64,000 nt of DNA, taken from positions 434,001 through 498,000 of the forward strand of contig CAWAJU010000003.1 in assembly GCA_963782495.1 (NCBI GenBank). The letters are read 5' to 3'. Each line of letters begins with the position of its first letter. Within the stretch, counting starts at the first letter, position 1. The translations under genes were made by a program, and so were the position numbers. A model generated the notes under the pieces. It was not told the DNA's origin, did no database searches, and saw nothing but the letters and a program-made list of their open reading frames with translations. The DNA is from DASQBT01 sp963782495 (GTDB taxonomy: Bacteria; Pseudomonadota; Gammaproteobacteria; Burkholderiales; Thiobacillaceae). Positions 25,594 through 34,286 of the stretch are shown piece by piece.

Positions 25594-25618
25594 AAGCCCG
25601 GCAGAACCGGGCGCTCTT
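25594..25618. terminator. Weak bidirectional hairpin between antiporter and prepilin genes
   Basis: A 6-bp stem GCCCGG / CCGGGC with a 5-base loop. On the minus strand it is followed by TTTGTC; on plus, by GCTCTTGT. It lies between two convergent genes and could terminate both weakly. Confidence 0.45.
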
Positions 25619-25638
25619 GTCCTGGGGTTTGGCCAGAC

Positions 25639-26298
25639 TCAGAACAGGATGGCCGCGCCGCAATTGGCATCGCCGCCGCTTACACTCCAGACGCCTGATG
25701 TGGTGTCGTAACAGCTCGCAGCCGCGGGCCCAGTGCCGCTTCCTGCGTATGCGGAAAATCGAATTGTGCCACGTAGCGCATTTCCATCGTCGACTTTGCG
25801 GTCAAGTTCGGCAATAACGTTTACGGGCACCTTGTTGCCGGTCTTCAGATTGTGACGGGCAGATGCAGTCCCTGAAGAATCGACGTAGTTGTTGTCATAG
25901 ATGAGCTCGTAATAGGCACCCCAAGGGTTGGTAGGCGTGGTGGTATTAGACTGGGTTGCGTTGTAAGTGTAGGTGCCAGTTATGAATCCGGCATGGGACA
26001 GGTGATCCCAGACTGCTATGGCCTCAGTGCCTGTGATCTGGCCATTACCATCGCCATCTTGCGAAGCGCCCGCGATCTGTGTCGTTGCCTGGGTAAAATC
26101 ACCGGGCAGGGCCCGGTAACGATCCTGGAAGCCATAAAAGGCAGCCTTTATGCCGTCCTCCTGGCTGATGAGATTGCGCACCCTGGCGCTGTCGATCAGT
26201 GACTGTCCCTGCAGAATTCCGCCTAGAAGCAGACCGATGATGACCAGCACGATGGCAATTTCAATGAGGGTAAAACCCCGCTGCTTGCGTAAGGACAT
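25639..26298 (-). CDS. Type II/IV prepilin-like protein
   Basis: A 219-residue prepilin. After a short basic leader (MSLRKQRG) comes the prepilin peptidase site G/FTLIEIAIVLVIIG, with Glu at +5 and a long hydrophobic helix. The globular part has the GASQDGDGNGQI acidic loop, and two cysteines near the C-terminus (about 40 residues before the end and near it) could form the pilin D-loop. The start at 26296-26298 is chosen because GGAG precedes it, over an ATG 18 bases upstream. A near-perfect sigma-54 promoter lies just upstream. It is at the left end of the MSHA-like locus. Confidence 0.88.
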   Translation of the reverse strand: MSLRKQRGFTLIEIAIVLVIIGLLLGGILQGQSLIDSARVRNLISQEDGIKAAFYGFQDRYRALPGDFTQATTQIAGASQDGDGNGQITGTEAIAVWDHLSHAGFITGTYTYNATQSNTTTPTNPWGAYYELIYDNNYVDSSGTASARHNLKTGNKVPVNVIAELDRKVDDGNALRGTIRFSAYAGSGTGPAAASCYDTTSGVWSVSGGDANCGAAILF

Positions 26299-26329
26299 TA
26301 GGACTCCTTCGTTCATTTGTCACAAGCTG

Positions 26330-26345
26330 TGCAATTTTCGTGCCT
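26330..26345 (-). promoter_or_regulatory. Sigma-54 promoter upstream of the prepilin gene
   Basis: The minus strand reads AGGCACGAAAATTGCA, matching the sigma-54 consensus TGGCACG-N4-TTGCW, with GG and GC ten bases apart. It ends 32 bases before the prepilin start codon and its ribosome-binding site. Since rpoN and a sigma-54 activator are in the same window, RpoN-dependent expression is likely. Confidence 0.8.
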
Positions 26346-26481
26346 TTTCTGCGTTGGCAAGGCAACGGGTTTTCACGCTCCAACTTGATGAATCCACTAC
26401 GATTTTTACGATTGGAATAGTCCGTCGTGCCGGTTTAGCAAGGGCCGAAGACGAAATAGCGACACTGATGTTGATCTGTCA

Positions 26482-27156
26482 TCATTTTCGGTCTGAATTA
26501 ATCCGTTCTAGCAGCAAGCCGATTTCCCGGGGGTCCTTGACTGCGCCGCTGTCCAACAGCCCACCCAGCAGCACGCGGGCCTGCTCCTTCTCGCCCAAGT
26601 CGGCAAGCAGCAACACAGGCATTTGCCGGGCCCAGGCGGGCGCGGTCTTCACGTCGGCCAGGTCCCGGGCATAACTCAAGGCCAGATGCATGTCATTCAG
26701 ACGATGGCGGGCGATAAATGCGGCGTGGGCCAAGAAAGGCCAGCGGGAGGCAGGCGCGAGCAGGAACTGCTGATGCACGAACTCCAACATTAGGCGCTGG
26801 CGGCCTGGATCAGGGACCTGAGAATATACCTGGGTAGCGGCCAACAAGAGGTTGCGGTTGTCGGGATCCAGTTCCAGGGCTGCAGCCATCCATCCCTTCA
26901 GACTCTCGTAGTCAAGGGATGCAAAGGGGAGGCTGACGCCTGGTTGTTCATCAAGGGAGAACAGCTTTAGCGTGAGCCATTGGCTGGCAAATGCATGTTC
27001 CCCCAAATCCCCCGCTCGGATCCAGGCCGCGTCCGGCGCTTTGGACAGGACATGGGCAAAGGCTGCCGGCTGGGGTTCGTAGTACTTCCAGGTGCCCTGC
27101 AATGCCAAAGCGAGGAGAAGGGCGACCCAGAGCACGCGTGTTTCAGTTCGGCTCAC
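26482..27156 (-). CDS. Membrane-anchored TPR-like protein
   Basis: A 224-residue protein with an N-terminal membrane helix (about residues 8-22) followed by helical repeats resembling TPRs (MAAALELDPDNRNLLLAATQ and ALSYARDLADV). It overlaps the ABC permease gene upstream by 14 bases, so the two are likely co-translated. Such proteins accompany ABC-2 permeases next to pilus loci in related bacteria, but no biochemical role is known. Confidence 0.7.
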   Translation of the reverse strand: MSRTETRVLWVALLLALALQGTWKYYEPQPAAFAHVLSKAPDAAWIRAGDLGEHAFASQWLTLKLFSLDEQPGVSLPFASLDYESLKGWMAAALELDPDNRNLLLAATQVYSQVPDPGRQRLMLEFVHQQFLLAPASRWPFLAHAAFIARHRLNDMHLALSYARDLADVKTAPAWARQMPVLLLADLGEKEQARVLLGGLLDSGAVKDPREIGLLLERINSDRK

Positions 27157-27910
27157 GGTTGTGGGCTAGATCCAGGGCCGCGACGGCGAACATCAAGCCT
27201 AGGTAGACGGCGGTTTGGCTGAGGATGGGCAGGAGTCTGCCGGAGTCCAGACCCACCATCCAGTCTGCACTTCCGAACAGATCCAGTCTGGGCATCAGCC
27301 AGGCGATTGCCTCCAGTGGCCAACGAAATGCAGCGTCGCTATGACCGTCATACCCGGCGATAGGATGGCGGGCGAGCAATAGGAGATTGCCCACGCTATG
27401 CCCCAGAAGATAGAAGACCCCTGTAGCCAGCGCTGCGCTGGTCAGCTGGCGCAACGCCAGCGCGGCAGCCAAGGCAAAGGCGGCAAGCAAGCTTAGTTCG
27501 CATCCGAGGCCAACGACCCAAATGAACAATTGGTGGCTGGCGCCGTTGGCTACCAGCAGCACCCCGGCGCCTAGCGCCATGAGTGCGGCGGTGAGAACAT
27601 AGCCTAACAAACGACCGGCAATGAGGGAGCCGGCAGAAAGGCCCGCGGCCAGGATCATGTCGCGGCCCTTTTCTTCGGTTTCCCGGTTGATTGCAGCAGT
27701 CACATACAGGATGAACTGAGCGGCGAGCAGTCCCCTGAGCATGGCGGCCAGAACGATGATGCGGGTCCGCCCCGGGTCGGTGAGCACGAGCTGGCCCATG
27801 AACAGCGCGGCACCCATGCTCAGGCCCAGCACGAGGCCGTAGATCAGCCAGAACCGGCTATGCAGGCTTTCCAGCCAGACCGCGCGGGCGATGGTCAGAA
27901 TGGCGGACAT
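27143..27910 (-). CDS. ABC-2-type transporter permease
   Basis: A 255-residue protein with about six hydrophobic helices and an N-terminal amphipathic segment, the usual ABC-2 permease topology. RETEEKGRDMILAAGLSAGS resembles the coupling region of NosY-like permeases. No ATPase gene is adjacent; the best partner is the lone ATPase at 41850-42581 on the other side of the pilus cluster. Function is probably export or membrane remodelling connected with the pilus, by inference. Confidence 0.78.
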   Translation of the reverse strand: MSAILTIARAVWLESLHSRFWLIYGLVLGLSMGAALFMGQLVLTDPGRTRIIVLAAMLRGLLAAQFILYVTAAINRETEEKGRDMILAAGLSAGSLIAGRLLGYVLTAALMALGAGVLLVANGASHQLFIWVVGLGCELSLLAAFALAAALALRQLTSAALATGVFYLLGHSVGNLLLLARHPIAGYDGHSDAAFRWPLEAIAWLMPRLDLFGSADWMVGLDSGRLLPILSQTAVYLGLMFAVAALDLAHNREPN

Positions 27911-27972
27911 GGACTCAATTTAACGGGAAAGATGGCCGACAGTATAGCCAGAGTGCATGCGGTTCATGGAGA

Positions 27973-29715
27973 ATGGCCGCAACCAGCCTCATCTTTTCCC
28001 TTCCAGATCAAACTACCTTGACATCGCTCACCCGACTTAGCCACACGCTGGCCACAGCGCCTTCCCTGCGCTGGTTGAGCCTGGCGCTGCTCAGCCTGCA
28101 CCTGGCTGTGGTGCTTGATCAGGGAACCGGCTGGTCGCGGGCCTTTCTGCTGGCCCATTATGGTTTCTTTCTGCTTTGGCAGCCTTTTCTGCAAGGCGAG
28201 CAAAAGCTCGATTTGCGCTTGGCGCTGCCGGTCTTTGCCGTTGCCGCATTGCTGGTCCTTGCGCCGGGCTGGTGGGTGATCGGATTGTGGGTGGCGGTGC
28301 TGGTTGGATTGACCGGGGCCGTCGTTGCAGGGGTGTCGGGCAAGAAGCAGCGCTTTATGTACTTGGTCGCGCTGGCCTACCTGATGGCTTTGTTGCTGGT
28401 CTGGATACTGCCCAAGACCCTGCCTGCAACGCCGTTGCCCGGAGCCTTGGTTGCGGCCGTAAGGTGGGGCCTGCTTCCTCTTCCCTTGCTGATTCTAATC
28501 AAGGGCGGCCGGGGGCTGCGCCAGCCCGGGTCGGTGCTCGATCTCTTCTATGGCGTCATGGCGTTCCTGATTGTCGTGGTACTCGCCCTGGGGGCATTTA
28601 CCGTAGTCGCAGCGACCCGGGCGAGTTACGTTCTGGCACTGACCGAGACCTTGATTGCCATGGCAGCGCTGCTGGTGACGCTCAGCCTGCTCTGGAATCC
28701 ACGCGCCGGCTTTTCCGGCATGGGCCAACTCATGTCCCGCTATCTGCTGTCGGTGGGTCTGCCGTTCGAAGACTGGGCGCGCAAGCTTGCGGTGCAGGCC
28801 GAGCGTGAACGCGACCCGGAAACGTTTGTCATTGATGCCCTGCATGAACTGGACGAACTTGATTGGGTTCAAGGGGTGGACTGGCGAACGGTGCGGGGCG
28901 ACGGCCGGGTCGGGAAAGAAGGCGCACATCGGGTGACACACGCGTTTCATGGCTTGACGCTGACCTGGCACACCGGCCGGCCCTTGCCCCCCGGTCTTAC
29001 CTTGCATGTCCGGCTGCTGTCCCAATTGCTGGGCTATTTCTATGCCAGCAAACTGCGCGAGCAGACCTTGCGCGACAACGCCTATACCCAGGCCATCTTC
29101 GATACTGGCGCACGCCTGACCCACGACGTAAAAAACATTCTGCAGTCGCTCAGAGCGTTGACCGCAGCGGCCGAGGCCAGCGGACCGGAAGACATAGAAC
29201 GACTGCAACAACTGCTCAAGCGCCAGCTGCCGCAAATGGCGCAGCGTCTGCAAAACACGTTGGATAAATTGCGCCAACCCGCCGAATTGGATCATCAGAC
29301 TCAGCCTGTGGCCGAGTGGTGGGACGGATTGAAGTCGCGCTATGCCCATGATCAGGTCTTGTTTGAATTTTCCCATTCGCAAGCCGAGGGGAATTTGCCG
29401 CAGGATTTGTTTGATAGCGTTGCAGACAACCTGCTTACCAATGCGTTGCGCAAGCGCCGCGAACAAACGGATGTTCAGGTGAAGGTGATGCTCGATCTGG
29501 AACCTACACTGGCCCTGCGCGTGGAAGACACCGGCCAGCCGGCGCCGGAGCATGTGTCGCGCAATCTGTTCCAGGCGCCGGTGACCTCGGACCATGGTTT
29601 GGGCGTGGGTCTGTTCCAGGCCGCCAAGCAGGCCGCCCGCCTGGGCTACGAACTGGTGATGGAAGAGAACCGGGCGGGTGCGGTGAGGATCGCACTTCGG
29701 GCAAGGAACATTTGA
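27973..29715 (+). CDS. Membrane sensor histidine kinase
   Basis: A 580-residue protein. Residues about 30-250 form eight or nine hydrophobic helices with little periplasmic sequence, suggesting a membrane-signal sensor. A GAF-like linker follows, then the phosphoacceptor H384 in LTHDVKNILQSL and a HATPase domain with the N box DNLLTNAL and G boxes RVEDTG and DHGLGVGL. This layout resembles the PrsK class of kinases. Its probable partner is the sigma-54 response regulator at 40303-41733, since both flank the pilus genes and no other kinase is present. Confidence 0.85.
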   Translation: MAATSLIFSLPDQTTLTSLTRLSHTLATAPSLRWLSLALLSLHLAVVLDQGTGWSRAFLLAHYGFFLLWQPFLQGEQKLDLRLALPVFAVAALLVLAPGWWVIGLWVAVLVGLTGAVVAGVSGKKQRFMYLVALAYLMALLLVWILPKTLPATPLPGALVAAVRWGLLPLPLLILIKGGRGLRQPGSVLDLFYGVMAFLIVVVLALGAFTVVAATRASYVLALTETLIAMAALLVTLSLLWNPRAGFSGMGQLMSRYLLSVGLPFEDWARKLAVQAERERDPETFVIDALHELDELDWVQGVDWRTVRGDGRVGKEGAHRVTHAFHGLTLTWHTGRPLPPGLTLHVRLLSQLLGYFYASKLREQTLRDNAYTQAIFDTGARLTHDVKNILQSLRALTAAAEASGPEDIERLQQLLKRQLPQMAQRLQNTLDKLRQPAELDHQTQPVAEWWDGLKSRYAHDQVLFEFSHSQAEGNLPQDLFDSVADNLLTNALRKRREQTDVQVKVMLDLEPTLALRVEDTGQPAPEHVSRNLFQAPVTSDHGLGVGLFQAAKQAARLGYELVMEENRAGAVRIALRARNI

Positions 29716-29716
29716 A

Positions 29717-30664
29717 TCAAGGACAGCCACCGGCCGGGCAGACCCGATTGAGCAAGACGGCGTAGGGAACGCCCACCAAGATGTCATCGAATTGACCCGG
29801 TGTGCTTCCAGCCTTGGTGGCTGGATGGCTTACATAATTGTGGCTGAGATTCCCGGTCCTCGAATTCACCTCTTCATCCGGATTGGAAGGGAGGGCGTTG
29901 GTGGTGTAGGTAGTGCCCGACGTTGGGGCATGATTGGCAGGGTTATAAGCACCCCAGCCATTGGAACCAAAGGACATCACCACGGCTGCAAGCTGACCCG
30001 CGATCAAGCTATTCGGCAAACCGCTGGAGGACGTACAACTCTGATAGATGTGAATATAAGCGGAAGAAGCAGGGTTTGGACAAGTGCCCGGCGCGGGGGT
30101 TGAGCTGGGATCAGGGGGATTGTTCGAGCCAAAGCCGATGAGGTTATTGGCATAGTCTGCATACACGTCGTAGCCGTAACTATCGCCCCAGGGATCGGTG
30201 GGGGACAGCCCCAGAGTGGCCCAGGGCAGCAGGGGCGTCTGCACCGAGGAAGGGGCAGGATTGATGCATTGCCCCGTGGCGTCCCGCTGGGCTTCTATCC
30301 CCGTGCCATCGTAGTTGGGGCAGGGCAGATAGTGGCGCGTCGCGGGACGTATTGTTTGCGGGGAACTGAAATTACTTTGGTCACAGATTTGCGAAGCCGG
30401 GATGGCGTTTAGGTTGCAGGTCGAATTGGTGATATCGAGCTGGTTGCCTGCGTAATTGCAGGTGCACGTGAAAGAGACTGGATGACTCATCGCATACCCG
30501 GTCAATGCGTCTTGGATCGTGGCGAGATTCTGGTTGGCTTGCTGGAGGCGGCGCGTTTCAATTTGCGAAGTCAGGGGCAGTAGAATGCCAGCCGCGAGGA
30601 TGGTCAGTACGAGCATCACGATGGCAAGCTCGATGAGGGTGAAGCCTCGTTGCAGTGGCATCAT
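29717..30664 (-). CDS. Large prepilin-like protein
   Basis: A 315-residue prepilin. The leader MMPLQRG is followed by FTLIELAIVMLVLTIL with the +5 Glu. The large globular region is rich in Asn, Ser, Thr and Pro with many cysteines (CTCNYAG, two near CNLNAIPASQIC, and a final CPAGGCP), suggesting disulfides. Its size is large for a major pilin and fits a minor or tip pilin. The start ATGATG overlaps the stop of the upstream small gene. It converges on the histidine kinase gene. Confidence 0.87.
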   Translation of the reverse strand: MMPLQRGFTLIELAIVMLVLTILAAGILLPLTSQIETRRLQQANQNLATIQDALTGYAMSHPVSFTCTCNYAGNQLDITNSTCNLNAIPASQICDQSNFSSPQTIRPATRHYLPCPNYDGTGIEAQRDATGQCINPAPSSVQTPLLPWATLGLSPTDPWGDSYGYDVYADYANNLIGFGSNNPPDPSSTPAPGTCPNPASSAYIHIYQSCTSSSGLPNSLIAGQLAAVVMSFGSNGWGAYNPANHAPTSGTTYTTNALPSNPDEEVNSRTGNLSHNYVSHPATKAGSTPGQFDDILVGVPYAVLLNRVCPAGGCP

Positions 30665-31008
30665 GGCTCGTCTTCTCGAATGATCTGATGGGGTTCGTAA
30701 ATCCTGCCATCGGCTGCGGTTTGGCCGGGCTTGAGCATTTGTCCTTTGAATCGTGGGGCGGTCGTGGCGCCACTGATCGCATGGCCATTGATCCAACGAG
30801 TGTTGTGGCCATCGCTTCGCAACACCACGCCATCATAGGTGACGGAATCGGGCCTGGCCGATGGTAGAAAGGTCTGGTGCTCGGTGACGTTGTTCGAGCG
30901 AGCATGCTCCAGCCTGGCCCGCTGTTCTGCGGTGTAGAACAAGCGTCCTTCCGCGGCAGCCTGCGGTATGAGGAGTGGCATCAGGAGGAAGAAGGCGGTC
31001 AGTCTCAT
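30661..31008 (-). CDS. Small secreted pilus-assembly protein (MshK/PilP-like position)
   Basis: A 115-residue exported protein with a signal peptide (MRLTAFFLLMPLLIPQAAA). The mature part contains VTYDGVVLRSDGHNTRWING, a pattern like the homology-region domain of GspC/PilP proteins that contact the secretin. It overlaps genes on both sides by four bases. MshK-like identity comes mostly from gene order. Confidence 0.7.
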   Translation of the reverse strand: MRLTAFFLLMPLLIPQAAAEGRLFYTAEQRARLEHARSNNVTEHQTFLPSARPDSVTYDGVVLRSDGHNTRWINGHAISGATTAPRFKGQMLKPGQTAADGRIYEPHQIIREDEP

Positions 31009-31592
31009 GATGGCGGTTTCAGGGTGTACCAGAGGAGTTCGCATTCCGCCTCCAACTCGGGCTTGTTGACAATATCGGGCGGCAACGGTCCATTGCGGGT
31101 CAGAATGCAGGAACTGGCGCGCATCAGCCCGGCCGGGTTGGACTGCAGATCCTTGAGAAAGCGGTTGAGGTCGGACTCCACCAAAATTGGCATCTTGATG
31201 TGAACCTTGGTCTGCATGAGCGGCAGGCCCCGTGCAACATCGGGTGGTACTGGGGCGGGCGGAGATAGCGTGTATTCGAGGCCGTAGAGTCGATTGTTCC
31301 GGTTGACTTGGGTAATTGCTTCAAGCCAGGCCAGGCGCTGGTTGGGATTGATGAATCCGCGCCGTTCCAGCGCTTGCCAGGCGTCCAGATTGTCTTCGAT
31401 CACATGGCGCTCGGAGCCGGTCTTGAGCAGCCGGGCGCGAGCGGCGTTGGATGCGAACTCGACCCGCTCCTTTTCCGTCCGGGCGTTGCGCGCCTGATCG
31501 GAAGTCCAGGCCCAAAGCCCGGCCACGATACCGAGCGACAACGCAAGGAATATCAGCGGGCCGCTTAGGGCGCGCAGATTCAGGGCCTTCAT
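31005..31592 (-). CDS. PilO/MshJ-like inner-membrane protein
   Basis: A 195-residue bitopic protein with an N-terminal membrane helix (about 10-28), a coiled-coil segment (residues 33-60) and a ferredoxin-like periplasmic domain. This is the topology of PilO/GspM. It overlaps the upstream gene and the small secreted gene downstream by four bases each. In MSHA-type loci this place belongs to mshJ. Confidence 0.72.
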   Translation of the reverse strand: MKALNLRALSGPLIFLALSLGIVAGLWAWTSDQARNARTEKERVEFASNAARARLLKTGSERHVIEDNLDAWQALERRGFINPNQRLAWLEAITQVNRNNRLYGLEYTLSPPAPVPPDVARGLPLMQTKVHIKMPILVESDLNRFLKDLQSNPAGLMRASSCILTRNGPLPPDIVNKPELEAECELLWYTLKPPS

Positions 31593-33079
31593 GGCATGGT
31601 CGCCTCGACGTTGAGGCTCAGGTGGAAGCGCGCTTCGGCTGGACTCGCGTTATTCAGGGTGGAGCCGGCAAGCGGGCTGGCGGTTTCCGCGCTGACGGGG
31701 CCTTCAATCAGGGTGACCGCACTCACGCCGGGCTGGGCAGACAGGGTGGCCATGAAGCTCTTGATCCGCTCTACGGCCACCCGGTAATTGCCGTCGAAGG
31801 GCAGTACTTGAGCGCGCACTTCCAGATGGTCCCCTTGGCCTTGTCCAGCCGACAACCTGTCTTGCCAGCTCAGGTCCCGAAGCACGATGACGGGATGTTG
31901 CTCGAGCGCCTGGGACAGGACCGCGAATGAATTTGCCGGACTGCGCGGGCCGGACTCAAGGGTGTGGGCAATCTGCACGGCCTGACGCAGCATGTCCGGT
32001 GGAATAGAGATCCGCGGATACTGCTTCAGCGTTTCCTGGTACAAGGTGTCGTCATGTGCCAGGTCCTGCATCAAGGTCTGGGTATCGTACCGATATTGAG
32101 TTGCCTCCAACCATTGAGCACCGGCGACCGCGGAACCGCCCACCAGGCAGGTCAAGGCTGCGCTGTTGAGCATGCGGCGCACCCGGTATAGCTGGAAGCT
32201 GTGTCTCAGTTGACTCGGTGCCAAATTGAAAGAGGGTGTCACGCCAGCCTGAGCGGCCAGGAGGGCGGCGCCAGGCGCGGCACGCAGGAACTCTTCCGGC
32301 ACGTGCAGTGCCTTTGCTACCTGGTCAGATGTAACGAGCCGGGCGTCGAACAAGGGATCGGCGTTCAGAGAAGCCAGCGTTGGCGCCAAATTGTGTTCCA
32401 GATCCAGCAGGTAAATGGTACAGCGTGCTTCGCGTGGAATGATCCGCTGGCTGGTCAGATAGAGCAGCGTTTTCGATACTTCGTCCGCGCAGTTTAGCTC
32501 GCCGCCCTCACCTGGATTGAGGCGAGAAAAACGCAGCAATCCGTCCTGGAAGTAGGACAGCCGCAGTCCTGCATTCTGCCGGCTCACCAGCAGGACCTGG
32601 AGGTCACGGATCTTCAGCCGAGTGAGCAAAGCCTGGGCGGCGCTGGAAATCAGGCTGATGCCCGCGAGCGGAAATCCTGGCGACTGGATGGCGGACAGCC
32701 ATGGGGTGAGCCAGTCGCTGTCGCCTAAGGCGGTGAACAGGTAGCGGTCATCGCGACGCCCCTCGGTTTCGCGGCCCTGTCGCCAGGTTGTGCAAAATGG
32801 CTGTCCCCGGTACAGTTGCCGCAGGCGACGTCCAAGCAACTCCTGGCGGGCTTTTCCCCAGACATGCGGCAAGGACTCCAGGCGATAATCCTCGTCTACG
32901 CTGTCCACCAGCAACCAGACTGGCCGGGTGGAGTGGCTCAGCAGTATCCGGCTGAATGCCGCTGGGCCGGCTTCGCCTGTGGGCAACTCTCCCAACCATT
33001 CAAGTTTGCGCGCCCGACCCTTGAGTATGGAGGCGCCGCGCGGGCTCAGATAAACAAGAAATTGGGTTTCGGCCAGCAT
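31589..33079 (-). CDS. PilM/PilN-like (MshI/GspL-type) assembly protein
   Basis: A 496-residue protein. The first about 290 residues are cytoplasmic and actin-like in length, a hydrophobic helix lies at about 305-325 (LNSAALTCLVGGSAVAGAQW), and the rest is periplasmic with a PilN-like alpha-beta domain. It would join the ATPase platform to the PilO-like protein. The fused PilM-PilN build is the one seen in GspL/MshI proteins. It sits between the platform-protein gene and the PilO-like gene. Confidence 0.7.
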   Translation of the reverse strand: MLAETQFLVYLSPRGASILKGRARKLEWLGELPTGEAGPAAFSRILLSHSTRPVWLLVDSVDEDYRLESLPHVWGKARQELLGRRLRQLYRGQPFCTTWRQGRETEGRRDDRYLFTALGDSDWLTPWLSAIQSPGFPLAGISLISSAAQALLTRLKIRDLQVLLVSRQNAGLRLSYFQDGLLRFSRLNPGEGGELNCADEVSKTLLYLTSQRIIPREARCTIYLLDLEHNLAPTLASLNADPLFDARLVTSDQVAKALHVPEEFLRAAPGAALLAAQAGVTPSFNLAPSQLRHSFQLYRVRRMLNSAALTCLVGGSAVAGAQWLEATQYRYDTQTLMQDLAHDDTLYQETLKQYPRISIPPDMLRQAVQIAHTLESGPRSPANSFAVLSQALEQHPVIVLRDLSWQDRLSAGQGQGDHLEVRAQVLPFDGNYRVAVERIKSFMATLSAQPGVSAVTLIEGPVSAETASPLAGSTLNNASPAEARFHLSLNVEATMP

Positions 33080-33080
33080 C

Positions 33081-34283
33081 TTAAGTGGGTAAATGGGTAG
33101 CCAGGTTGTAGACCGGAATCAGCACGGACAAGGCGAAGAACCCGAGTATGCTTGCCAGAATCAGGGTCATGATGGGACCCAGCATTTGCAGGCCGCGGTC
33201 GACGGCATCTTCCACTTCCCGGTTGTAGAAATACGTCACGTTGTCCAAGGCCAGGTCGAGGGCTCCAGTACTTTCTCCCACGCGTACCATGCGGATCACC
33301 AGCGGCGGAAAGACGCCCAGGCTGCGGAAACTTTCGGTCAGTCCCCGGCCTTCTGTAATCTGCTGGCCGGCCCGGCGGATGCTGGCGGACACCACGCGGT
33401 TGCCGACAATGTCCTCGCCGGTTCTGAGTGCCTCCAGCACCGTTACCCCTGAGCGGTACATGAGCGACAGGTAGTTGGCAAACCGCGCGAGAATCAGCTT
33501 GCGGATCACTGGCCCGAGGAAGGGCAGTTTGAGTTGCATGCTGTCCCACCACCAACGGCCTTTTTCGGTGTGGCGCGCCCAACCCCAGACGGCCGAGCTT
33601 GACACGATCAAAAGGACCGCAATCTGCCACCAGTAGCTGCGGAGCATGCGCGCCAGGTTGAACATGAAGCTGGTGTATGCGGGGATCTCCACTTGTGCAG
33701 TCTTCAGGAAAGGTTCGAACTGGGGCACCAGATAGCCGATCAGCACGCCAATCAGGGCCAACACGAAAATGCTGACAAACGCCGGGTACACCATCAGGCG
33801 CCGCGCCTTGTCCGTGGCTTCATCCTGCCACTTCAGTGTCTGCGCCAGATTCTGAAATACGGTATCCATGCGGCCGGTCTGCTCGCCGGCCCGGACCACG
33901 TGGACAAACACCCGCTCGAATACTGCCGGATGGGAGCCAAGAGCCTGGGACAGGACCTTGCCCCCTTCCAGATCTTCCAGCAGCGCAGTAAGGATGTCGC
34001 GAAATGCACGGTTGTCCATGCTGTCGCGCAGGTCGCGCAGACCGTCGAGCAGGGGAATGCCAGCGCGGGTGATCTGTTCCAGATGGAAACAGAAGGTGAT
34101 CAGGTCGCGCCGCGTGATTCTTTCCCGACTGTGGCGCTGGCCCTGTAACAGGGGCCGGAGCGTGACCAAATCCAGGCCCATGCGTTTGAGGCGTAATTCC
34201 AGATCCACGTCATTAATGGCAGACAGGCTACCGCGGAGGGTGCGCCCGGCCTGATCCATCGCGCGATAACGATAGAATGGCAT
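33081..34283 (-). CDS. Type II secretion/type IV pilus platform protein (GspF/PilC/MshG)
   Basis: A 400-residue inner-membrane platform protein with two tandem F-domains (residues about 65-190 and 270-395) and three membrane helices. LITFCFHLEQITRAGIPLLDGL and the second-copy VVIRMVRVGESTGALDLALDNV are conserved. It recruits the assembly ATPase encoded immediately upstream. Confidence 0.93.
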   Translation of the reverse strand: MPFYRYRAMDQAGRTLRGSLSAINDVDLELRLKRMGLDLVTLRPLLQGQRHSRERITRRDLITFCFHLEQITRAGIPLLDGLRDLRDSMDNRAFRDILTALLEDLEGGKVLSQALGSHPAVFERVFVHVVRAGEQTGRMDTVFQNLAQTLKWQDEATDKARRLMVYPAFVSIFVLALIGVLIGYLVPQFEPFLKTAQVEIPAYTSFMFNLARMLRSYWWQIAVLLIVSSSAVWGWARHTEKGRWWWDSMQLKLPFLGPVIRKLILARFANYLSLMYRSGVTVLEALRTGEDIVGNRVVSASIRRAGQQITEGRGLTESFRSLGVFPPLVIRMVRVGESTGALDLALDNVTYFYNREVEDAVDRGLQMLGPIMTLILASILGFFALSVLIPVYNLATHLPT

Positions 34284-34286
34284 GCG

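Noticed and set aside
28495..29787. A 430-residue open frame on the minus strand
   Set aside because: Opposite to the histidine kinase, which has all kinase boxes.
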